Positions 17,217 through 23,602 of a stretch of DNA of 64,000 bases are shown here, piece after piece; the first letter of the stretch is position 1; each line of letters opens with the position of its first letter. A program made the translations under genes and the position numbers. Under the pieces are notes generated by a model. That model was not told the DNA's origin and did no database searches. It was given only the letters and a program-made list of their open reading frames with translations. The stretch comes from Planosporangium thailandense (GTDB lineage: Bacteria; Actinomycetota; Actinomycetes; Mycobacteriales; Micromonosporaceae): positions 124,001 through 188,000 of the forward strand of contig NZ_JAATVY010000004.1 of the NCBI RefSeq assembly GCF_011947195.1, in the 5' to 3' direction.

Positions 17217-17495
17217 ATGGTTTACGTACGACTGGCTCGGGACTGGACGGACGACGAAGGCCTCGAGCACGACGCCGGGGACATGGTCGACGTCGACGCG
17301 GTCACGTTGGCGCAGCTCGAGGCCGACGGGGTCGTCGAGGCGTCCGATACCAGGGAGACGCCGGTGCTGACCGCGTGGGCGGGCGAGACCGGTGTGAAGC
17401 CGCAGTGGGCGGGCGAGACCGGTGTGAAGCCGCAGTGGGCGGGCGAGACCGGTGTGAAGCCGCAGTGGGCGGGGGAGACCGGGATCGAGGCCTGA
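17217..17495 (+). CDS. Small protein with C-terminal 10-residue tandem repeats
   Basis: 92 aa from ATG 17217. A five-G run precedes it by six bases; an in-frame ATG at 17202 is less well placed. The first 50 residues (VYVRLARDWTDDEGLEHDAG, then DMVDVDAVTLAQLEADGVVE) look like a small beta-barrel with the AGDxVDVDAxxLAxLxxxGVVE pattern seen in short phage and actinobacterial proteins (recollection). The rest is three exact copies of WAGETGVKPQ plus a final WAGETGIEA. It lies between a nucleotidyl cyclase gene (divergent) and a Crp-like gene (convergent). A repetitive-core peptide precursor is conceivable, but no modifying enzyme is nearby. Function unknown. Confidence 0.65.
   Translation: MVYVRLARDWTDDEGLEHDAGDMVDVDAVTLAQLEADGVVEASDTRETPVLTAWAGETGVKPQWAGETGVKPQWAGETGVKPQWAGETGIEA
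17376..17492 (+). repeat. 30-bp in-frame tandem repeat (3 full units + 1 diverged)
   Basis: Units at 17376-17405, 17406-17435 and 17436-17465 are near-identical at the DNA level; the fourth (17466-17492) has diverged and ends in the stop codon. Encodes the WAGETGVKPQ repeats. Confidence 0.9.
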
Positions 17496-17502
17496 CCCGA
17501 CC

Positions 17503-17555
17503 GCGTCCGCGGCCGTGGCCTGCGCGCGCACGACGGAGGCCACGGCCGCGGACGC
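17503..17555. terminator. Bidirectional terminator hairpin
   Basis: Two perfectly complementary 19-bp arms (17503-17521 and 17537-17555; GCGTCCGCGGCCGTGGCCT and its complement) with a 15-base loop lie between the convergent repeat-protein and Crp-like genes. Strong GC stem, no U-tract, as usual in actinobacteria. Confidence 0.8.
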
Positions 17556-17578
17556 CCCGTGATGCCCCTGAACGGGCG

Positions 17579-18271
17579 TCAGCGGTCGGCCATGCCGGCG
17601 CGGCGCCGCAGGGCGCCGAGGTCGGTCACCACGATCCGCCGACCCTCGGTGCGCAGCCAGCCACGGCCGGCGAAGGACCCGATCGCCTGATTGACGCTCT
17701 GTCGGGAACCGCCGGCCATCTCCGCCAGCTGGCTCTGGTTGAGCTCGATGGTGACCATCGGCGCCTGCGTGTCGCCGGCCAGGCGGACGAGCGTCTTGGC
17801 CACCCGGCCGGGCAGGTCGAGGAAGACGTGGTCGGTGTTCTGTTCGGTCAGTCGGCGGATCAACCCGCCGAGGGAGCGCATCACCGCGTCGAGGATGCGC
17901 GGGTTGGCGTGCACCAGCTCCAGGAACGCGCCACGGGACAGCGCCAGGGCCTGGCTGTCCTCGATGGCCTCCGCCGACGCCGACCGGGGCGAACCGTCCA
18001 ACAGCGACACTTCGCCCAGCACGTCCGGTGGTCGGATGACCGACAGCACGGCGCGTTCGCCCGTCGGTGCGGTGCGGAACACCATCACCGCGCCGCGCCT
18101 GAGCACGATGACCGACTCGCCAGGATCGTTCTCGACGAACAGCAGTTGACCCTTGCGATAGGTCCGCGGCACAGCGGCCGCGATGACGCGCTGGCGCACC
18201 TCGGGCTCGAGCGCCGCGAACATCTCCACACCGGTCAACGCATCGCCGGGATCCGGCAGCCGAACCTCCAC
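17579..18271 (-). CDS. Crp/Fnr-family transcriptional regulator
   Basis: 230 aa from GTG 18271, chosen because GGGAGGGG lies 7 bases upstream and the product then has the usual Crp length. Cyclic-nucleotide-binding domain at about 15-130 with RKGQLLFVENDPGESVIVLRRG and the phosphate-binding cassette LGEVSLLDGSPRSASAEA (G-E ... R-S-A, so cAMP binding is plausible). A long dimer helix is followed by a winged HTH (TIELNQSQLAEMAGGSRQSV, GRGWLRTEGRRIVV). The TIELNQSQLAEM-type recognition region is typical of actinobacterial Crp. The nearby cyclase-ATPase gene suggests a local cAMP circuit (inference). Confidence 0.9.
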   Translation of the reverse strand: MEVRLPDPGDALTGVEMFAALEPEVRQRVIAAAVPRTYRKGQLLFVENDPGESVIVLRRGAVMVFRTAPTGERAVLSVIRPPDVLGEVSLLDGSPRSASAEAIEDSQALALSRGAFLELVHANPRILDAVMRSLGGLIRRLTEQNTDHVFLDLPGRVAKTLVRLAGDTQAPMVTIELNQSQLAEMAGGSRQSVNQAIGSFAGRGWLRTEGRRIVVTDLGALRRRAGMADR

Positions 18272-18495
18272 GGTCCAACCCCTCCCGGTAACCATCCGAA
18301 CAGCTACCCAGATCATGGCCTGCGGGCCGCCCTGTGTACACCCTGGGGTCGGCTGTCCGATTCTTTGGAACGTCCGAGGCTAGCCGCTCGCAGGAGGATG
18401 ATCGAGGGGGGCGGGGCGGCCGTCACGGTCAATTGCACAATTGGGCGACGGGTCGGCGCATCGGTGATCGGCGCCGCGGTGGAGGATGGTCTGCG

Positions 18496-19005
18496 ATGCC
18501 TTACCGCTACTTCTACGACTGTGAGTTCATCGAGGACGGCCGACTGATCGACCTCGTGTCGATCGGCGTGGTCGATGAACGCGGCCGGGAGTTCTACGCC
18601 GTGTCGACCGAGTTCGACGACGCCAGGGCGATCCCCTGGGTGCGCCGGAACGTGCTCGACAGGCTGCCGTCGCCGGCCGACCGGGCGTGGCGGTCCCGCG
18701 AACGCATCCGGGACGACCTGTACAGCTTCCTCGTCGAGCCGCTGGAGGCCGGAGCGGCCGACGAGATCGAGCTGTGGGCGTGGTACGCCTCGTACGACCA
18801 CGTCGCGCTCGCCCAACTGTGGGGGCCGATGACGGCGCTGCCCCGCGAGATCCCGCGCTTCACCAAGGACCTCCGGCAGCTCTGGGACGACCACGGCCGT
18901 CCGTCGCTGCCCACCATGGCCGACCGCCACGACGCCCTGGTCGACGCCCGGCACAACCTCGCCCGGTGGCGGGCGATGGGGCCACTCGGCCGCGGCGGGA
19001 GGTAG
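18496..19005 (+). CDS. 3'-5' exoribonuclease (RNase AS / Rv2179c family)
   Basis: 169 aa from ATG 18496, with GGAGGAT about 8 bases upstream. Starts with YRYFYDCEFIEDG, carrying the DxE of the DEDD exonuclease core, then LIDLVSIGVVDERGREFYAV, ELWAWYASYDHVALAQLWGP (second metal Asp) and HDALVDARHNLARW (last Asp with the upstream His). The sequence pattern closely follows M. tuberculosis Rv2179c, a 3'-5' exoribonuclease preferring adenylate-containing tails. It sits near aroG, as in mycobacteria. It is divergent from crp across a 224-bp gap in which no further gene is seen. Confidence 0.88.
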   Translation: MPYRYFYDCEFIEDGRLIDLVSIGVVDERGREFYAVSTEFDDARAIPWVRRNVLDRLPSPADRAWRSRERIRDDLYSFLVEPLEAGAADEIELWAWYASYDHVALAQLWGPMTALPREIPRFTKDLRQLWDDHGRPSLPTMADRHDALVDARHNLARWRAMGPLGRGGR

Positions 19006-19228
19006 CCGTAACGTTACTGAATGGTAGGGGTTGAACAGGGAAAACATATCGACAACCGCGAAGGGGTTGATGCGACCGGAGGCCGGACGGCGACTACAGT
19101 GCCGGTTGCGGCCCGCCCCGGGCCGGCAACGGTGCCGATCGCGGGGCCGGACCCCTCAGGTGCGTCCGGTCTCCGCCCGAGGGCTCGCTTGTCGTTTACG
19201 CACGAACACATGGAAGGACGGCCAGGTT

Positions 19229-20254
19229 ATGCGTATCGGCGTGCTCACCGGCGGCGGTGACTGCCCCGGCCTCAACGCGGTCATCCGCGCCGTTGTCCGC
19301 AAGGGCATCTCCACGTACGGTCACGAGTTCGTAGGGTTCCGCGACGGCTGGCGCGGCCCGCTCGAGGGGCTCACCCGCCCACTCGGCATCCCCGAGGTGC
19401 GCGGGATCCTGCCGCGCGGCGGGACGATCCTCGGCTCCTCGCGTACCAATCCATTCAAGATCGACGGCGGTGTCGAGCGGATCAAGGCCAACCTGGCCGA
19501 CCAGGGCGTCGACGCGCTCATCGCCATCGGCGGCGAGGACACCCTGGGCGTCGCGGCGAAGCTGGCCGACCTGGGCGTCAACGTCGTCGGCGTACCGAAG
19601 ACGATCGACAACGACCTCGGCGCCACCGACTACACGTTCGGCTTCGACACCGCGGTCAACATCGCGATGGAGGCGATCGACCGGCTGCACACGACGGCCG
19701 AGAGCCACCACCGGACCCTCGTCGTCGAGGTGATGGGCCGGCACGCCGGCTGGATCGCCCTGCACTCCGGAATGGCCGGCGGCGCCAACGTGATCCTGCT
19801 GCCGGAGCGGCACTTCGACATCGAGCAGGTCGCGGAGTACGTCGACAAGCGGTTCGAGACGCAGTACGCCCCGATCGTCGTCGTCGCCGAGGGCGCGACC
19901 CCGGTCGAGGGCCAGATGGTGCTGCAGAACCAGGAGCTCGACGCGTTCGGCCACGTCCGCCTCGGCGGCATCGGCCAGTGGCTCGCCGAGCAGATCGAGA
20001 AGCGCACCGGCAAGGAGGCCCGGACCGTCGTCCTCGGGCACATCCAGCGCGGCGGCACGCCGACCGCGTTCGACCGGGTGCTCGCGACCCGGTTCGGGCT
20101 GCAGGCCATCGACGCCGCGCACGACGGCGACTTCGGCAAGATGGTGGCGCTGCGCGGCACCGACATCGTGCGGGTGCCGCTGGCCGAGGCGACCCGCGAG
20201 CTGAAGACGGTGCCGATCGAGCGGTACAGCGAGGCCGAGGTCTTCTTCGGCTGA
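19229..20254 (+). CDS. pfp: 6-phosphofructokinase, predicted pyrophosphate-dependent
   Basis: 341 aa from ATG 19229. N-terminal phosphate loop GVLTGGGDCPGLNAV; substrate motif PKTIDNDLGATDYTFGFDTA; MGRHAGWIAL; and PTAFDRVLATRFG. The two residues that decide the phosphoryl donor are visible: GGEDTLG has Asp where ATP enzymes have Gly (Gly104 in E. coli), and PKTIDND has Lys where E. coli has Gly124. Both favour pyrophosphate. The sequence resembles the PPi-PFK of Amycolatopsis methanolica (recalled). It interconverts fructose 6-phosphate and fructose 1,6-bisphosphate, reversibly if PPi-dependent. The 223-bp leader contains TACAGT at 19095-19100 as a possible -10 but no clear -35. Confidence 0.9.
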   Translation: MRIGVLTGGGDCPGLNAVIRAVVRKGISTYGHEFVGFRDGWRGPLEGLTRPLGIPEVRGILPRGGTILGSSRTNPFKIDGGVERIKANLADQGVDALIAIGGEDTLGVAAKLADLGVNVVGVPKTIDNDLGATDYTFGFDTAVNIAMEAIDRLHTTAESHHRTLVVEVMGRHAGWIALHSGMAGGANVILLPERHFDIEQVAEYVDKRFETQYAPIVVVAEGATPVEGQMVLQNQELDAFGHVRLGGIGQWLAEQIEKRTGKEARTVVLGHIQRGGTPTAFDRVLATRFGLQAIDAAHDGDFGKMVALRGTDIVRVPLAEATRELKTVPIERYSEAEVFFG

Positions 20255-20300
20255 CAGTATGGGGGGTCGGGGTCGTCCTCGACCGCAACACGTGCGCGAC

Positions 20301-20335
20301 CGTCGCGCCGGGCGCTCCGAGCGTCCGGCGCGACG
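20301..20335. terminator. Stem-loop between pfp and proC
   Basis: Arms 20301-20316 (CGTCGCGCCGGGCGCT) and 20320-20335 pair with one mismatch around a 3-base loop, in the 104-bp gap after the phosphofructokinase stop. Likely terminator; it lies just before the proC ribosome site. Confidence 0.6.
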
Positions 20336-20358
20336 ATCGTCGGGGGGAAGGAACTGGT

Positions 20359-21165
20359 ATGCACACGATCGCGGTGATCGGCACGGGCAAGATCGGCGAG
20401 GTGCTCCTGTCGGGCCTGCTGCGCGCCGGCTGGCCGGCCGACCGGCTGCTCGCCACGACGCGCCGCCCGGAGCGGGGGGCCGAGCTGAAGGAGCGCTACG
20501 GCGTCGAGATCGTCGACAACGACACGGCCATCGCCCGGGCCGACGTCCTGGCGGTCGCCGTCAAGCCGCAGGACGCCGAGGTGCTGATGGCCGACCTCGG
20601 GCCGCGGATCCCGGCCGACAAGCTCGTCGTGAGCCTCTGCGCCGGTCTGCCCACGTCGTTCTTCGCGAAGTGGCTGCCCGCGGGCACCCCGGTCGTACGG
20701 GTCATGACCAATACCCCGGCCCTCGTCGACGAGGCGATGACGGCGATCTCCGCCGGTGCGCACGCCACCGGCGACCACCTGAGCCTGGCCGAGGAGATGT
20801 TCCGGCCGCTCGGTCGCACGATCCGGGTGCCCGAGTCGCAGCAGGACGCCGTCACGGCGCTGTCCGGGTCCGGCCCCGCCTACTTCTACTACCTGGTCGA
20901 GGCGATGACCGATGCCGGGATCCTGCTCGGCCTGCCCCGGCAGGTGGCCCACGACCTGATCGTGCAGACCGCGATCGGCTCCGCGATCATGCTCCGCGAC
21001 TCCGGGGAGCACCCGGTCAAGCTGCGCGAGGCGGTCACGTCCCCGGCGGGGACCACCATCAGCGCGATCCGGGAGCTGGAGGACCATCGGGTACGCGCGG
21101 CGCTGCTCGCGGCGCTCGAGGCCGCCCGCGACCGGGCCCGGGAGATCGCCGACCAGACCGGCTGA
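20359..21165 (+). CDS. proC: Pyrroline-5-carboxylate reductase
   Basis: 268 aa from ATG 20359; GGAAGGA ribosome site 7 bases upstream. Rossmann loop IAVIGTGKIGEVLLSGLLRAG, VAVKPQD, RVMTNTPALVDEAM, and the ProC signature region ALSGSGPAYFYYLVEAMTDA followed by LREAVTSPAGTTISAI (catalytic Ser/Thr region). It catalyses the last step of proline synthesis, reducing 1-pyrroline-5-carboxylate with NAD(P)H in the cytoplasm. Length and motifs are full. Confidence 0.94.
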   Translation: MHTIAVIGTGKIGEVLLSGLLRAGWPADRLLATTRRPERGAELKERYGVEIVDNDTAIARADVLAVAVKPQDAEVLMADLGPRIPADKLVVSLCAGLPTSFFAKWLPAGTPVVRVMTNTPALVDEAMTAISAGAHATGDHLSLAEEMFRPLGRTIRVPESQQDAVTALSGSGPAYFYYLVEAMTDAGILLGLPRQVAHDLIVQTAIGSAIMLRDSGEHPVKLREAVTSPAGTTISAIRELEDHRVRAALLAALEAARDRAREIADQTG

Positions 21166-21215
21166 GCCCGTTCGCCGTCATTGCGGCGGATTGACGAGCC
21201 GGTAGCCTACGTCGG

Positions 21216-22310
21216 GTGCGATTCGAAATGACGCGGGCGCTGGACGCGATCGAGCGCCGACTGAGTACGGACCCGCTGCGTACCGGTGCCGTCATCGATA
21301 TCGGCGAAGTCGCCCGGCTCGCCGACCTCGACGGCGGCCGGCCGGCGCAGCTGATCCGGGTGGGGCTGGTCGTCGACGCGCTGACCTGGCAGACGGGCGA
21401 CGACGGCCTGGCGGTCTACCCGGTGGCCTCGCGCGGCCTGCTGTCGGACACCGATCTCACCGCCAACGAGCGGATGGTCATCCGCCGCTGGTCCGACGAC
21501 GGGCTCGTCGAGGTGGTGCCGGCCGAGGCGTCGGCGTTGGGGCGGGCCGGGGAGGTCGCCACGCTGCTCGGCCAGCCGTTGCTCAGCCGCGAGCAGCTTC
21601 CCGGGTACGCCGGTGTGCGGTTCGCCCCCAAGGCCGCGGCGGGCGGCGCCACGCTCGACGGCGGGCTCGGCGCCACCCCGAAGCGCTCCGCCGCGCTCGG
21701 CCGGCGCTGGGAGTGCCCGGTGTCCGACTGCGCCAGCTTCGGTGCCACCGCCGGTCCGTTCTCCGGCGGCGCGGTCCGGGAGGGCGCCCAGCCGCCGCCG
21801 CAGTTCGTACGCGGGGTGCCGTGCTGCCCGCGCCACGGTGAGCGACTGGTCGACGAGGGGCCGCAGCCGCTCGCCGTACCCATGGTCGCCCGGGTCGAGG
21901 GCGCGGTGTGCGAGCGGTTCACGGTGACCGAGGGCCGGCCGGTGGCGGTCGGCCGGGCGCCCGACGACCGGGAACGGGTGGTGCTCGGGCCGCACCTGGG
22001 CGAGGAGGCGGTGCTCCGGGTCAGCCGCAACCACCTGCGCCTTGAGCTGCGCGGCGACGAGCTGCTGGTGACCGACCTCAGCACCAACGGCACGGTGATC
22101 CTGGAGCGCTCCGGACCCCGGGGGGCGGCGCGACCGACCGGGCTGCCCTACGACCGCCCGCACCCGCTCGGCGATTGGGACGTCGTCCAGCTGTTCGAGG
22201 GCGTCGAGCTGTGCCGGGCCGACCGTCAGAGCGCCCCGGAGGGTGCCGCCCGGCAGCGCTCGGTGATGGGTGACGCGCCGACGATGGCGATGCGGTTTCC
22301 CCGGCCCTGA
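21216..22310 (+). CDS. FHA-domain protein with putative zinc knuckle
   Basis: 364 aa from GTG 21216 (an ATG at 21228 is also possible). The N-terminal 150 residues are unassigned, then a cysteine/histidine segment (WECPVSDCASFG and VPCCPRHGERL) may bind zinc. The C-terminal domain is FHA: VAVGRAPDDRERVVLGPHLG, VLRVSRNHLRLELRGDELLV and TDLSTNGTVI, with the phosphothreonine-binding Arg, Ser-Arg-Asn-His and Ser-Thr-Asn-Gly residues. It should bind Ser/Thr-phosphorylated partners, for example targets of the PASTA kinase at 35.9-38.0 kb (inference). It is followed by a separately promoted PadR operon. Confidence 0.82.
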   Translation: MRFEMTRALDAIERRLSTDPLRTGAVIDIGEVARLADLDGGRPAQLIRVGLVVDALTWQTGDDGLAVYPVASRGLLSDTDLTANERMVIRRWSDDGLVEVVPAEASALGRAGEVATLLGQPLLSREQLPGYAGVRFAPKAAAGGATLDGGLGATPKRSAALGRRWECPVSDCASFGATAGPFSGGAVREGAQPPPQFVRGVPCCPRHGERLVDEGPQPLAVPMVARVEGAVCERFTVTEGRPVAVGRAPDDRERVVLGPHLGEEAVLRVSRNHLRLELRGDELLVTDLSTNGTVILERSGPRGAARPTGLPYDRPHPLGDWDVVQLFEGVELCRADRQSAPEGAARQRSVMGDAPTMAMRFPRP

Positions 22311-22348
22311 CGGTCCCGGCGCCGCGCCTACCGGGAGGGCACGCCGGT

Positions 22349-22373
22349 CACGTATACATGATGTGTATACGTG
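22349..22373. promoter_or_regulatory. PadR operator palindrome
   Basis: Perfect 10-bp inverted repeat CACGTATACA (22349-22358) / TGTATACGTG (22364-22373), 5-base spacer. It overlaps the expected -35 region of the padR promoter whose -10 is TATAGT (22379-22384). Position and symmetry suggest autoregulation by the PadR protein. Confidence 0.7.
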
Positions 22374-22378
22374 GTGTG

Positions 22379-22384
22379 TATAGT
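22379..22384 (+). promoter_or_regulatory. -10 element of leaderless padR transcript
   Basis: TATAGT ends 7 bases before ATG 22392, the spacing expected for a transcript that begins at the start codon. No ribosome site precedes the ATG. Confidence 0.6.
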
Positions 22385-22391
22385 CTTGGCC

Positions 22392-22916
22392 ATGTCAATC
22401 GGTCAGGCGTTCCTCGGGCTCCTCGAGTCCCACCCCCGCCACGGGTACGACCTCAAGCGGGCCTATGACGAACGGTTCGGACAGGACCGTCCACTGCACT
22501 ACGGGCAGGTCTACGCGACGCTGTCGCGACTGCTGAAGAACGGACTCGTCGAGGTCGACAGCATCGAACCCGGCGAGGGACCGGAGCGCAAGTGCTACGC
22601 CATCACCGCCGCCGGGGTGACCGACGTGGAGCGGTGGCTCGCCAATCCGGAAAAGCCCGACCTGTACCTGCAGAACACGCTGTACACCAAGGTCGTGATC
22701 GCGCTGCTGACCGGCCGCGGCGCGGCCGAGATCCTCGACACCCAGCGGGCCGAGCACCTGCGCCTGATGCGCGACCTGACCCGGCGCAAGACCGACGGCG
22801 ACCTCGCCGACCAGCTCATCTGTGACTACGGCCTGTTCCACCTCGAGGCGGATCTGCGCTGGCTGGAGCTGACCGCCGCCCGCCTCGACGAGCTCACCCG
22901 GGAGGTCCGCTCGTGA
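22392..22916 (+). CDS. PadR-family transcriptional regulator
   Basis: 174 aa from ATG 22392; an in-frame start at 22371 lies inside the promoter, so it is less likely. Winged-helix N-terminus: AFLGLLESHPRHGYDLKRAY, FGQDRPLHYGQVYATLSRLL, KCYAITAAGVTDVERWL; the C-terminal four-helix dimerisation part follows. The PadR family represses multidrug exporters and phenolic-acid genes, releasing DNA on ligand binding. Its stop overlaps the start of an ABC transporter ATPase (GTGA), so it controls its own exporter operon through the palindrome upstream. Confidence 0.92.
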   Translation: MSIGQAFLGLLESHPRHGYDLKRAYDERFGQDRPLHYGQVYATLSRLLKNGLVEVDSIEPGEGPERKCYAITAAGVTDVERWLANPEKPDLYLQNTLYTKVVIALLTGRGAAEILDTQRAEHLRLMRDLTRRKTDGDLADQLICDYGLFHLEADLRWLELTAARLDELTREVRS

Positions 22917-23602
22917 ACGGCACGACGACGCCGCTGCTCGCCGGCACCGGCCTGCGCAAGACGTACGGCGCCACCCCCGCCCTCGTCGACGCGACCATCT
23001 GCGTCCGCGCCGGTGAGGTGCTCGCGGTCATGGGGCCGTCCGGCTCCGGCAAGTCCACACTGCTGCACTGCCTCGCCGGCATCGTGGCGCCGGACGCGGG
23101 CCGGATCGTCTACGACGGTCGGGAGCTGACGGCCATGTCCGACCGGGAGCGCAGCGCCCTCCGGCGCCGGGAGTTCGGCTTCGTGTTCCAGTTCGGTCAG
23201 CTCGTACCCGAGCTGACCTGCCTGGAGAACGTCGCGCTGCCGCTGCGGCTGGACGGCCTGAAGCGCCGCGAGGCCGAGCGCCGGGCGGCCGGCTGGCTGG
23301 ACCGGCTGGAGGTCGCCGACGTCGCCGACAAGCGGCCGGGGGAGGTCTCCGGCGGCCAGGGCCAGCGCGTCGCGGTGGCTCGTGCGCTGGTCCACCAGCC
23401 GCGGGTCGTGTTCGCCGACGAGCCGACCGGTGCCCTGGACTCGCTCAACGGCGAGCGCGTCATGCGCCTGCTCACCCGGGCGACCCGGGAAGCCGGAGCG
23501 GCCGTCGTGCTGGTCACGCATGAGACGCGCGTCGCCGCGTACTCCGACCGCGAGATCGTGGTCCGCGACGGCACCAGCCACGACGCGGAGCTGGTCGCAT
23601 GA
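22913..23602 (+). CDS. ABC transporter ATP-binding protein (MacB/LolD type)
   Basis: 229 aa. Walker A GPSGSGKST, Q-loop FVFQFGQLVPELT, signature VSGGQGQRVAVARAL, Walker B VVFADEPTGALDS, H-loop VTHETRVA. The LolD/MacB subclass powers FtsX-like permeases that move substrates at the outer face of the membrane. Its ends overlap padR upstream (GTGA) and the permease downstream (ATGA), so the three are one translationally coupled operon. Confidence 0.94.
   Translation: MNGTTTPLLAGTGLRKTYGATPALVDATICVRAGEVLAVMGPSGSGKSTLLHCLAGIVAPDAGRIVYDGRELTAMSDRERSALRRREFGFVFQFGQLVPELTCLENVALPLRLDGLKRREAERRAAGWLDRLEVADVADKRPGEVSGGQGQRVAVARALVHQPRVVFADEPTGALDSLNGERVMRLLTRATREAGAAVVLVTHETRVAAYSDREIVVRDGTSHDAELVA

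Noticed and set aside
17376-17492. CRISPR array
   Set aside because: Units are contiguous and in frame within a coding sequence.
19067-19100. Promoter for the phosphofructokinase gene (TTGATG and TACAGT)
   Set aside because: Spacing of 22 bases is too long; only the -10 is mentioned as possible.
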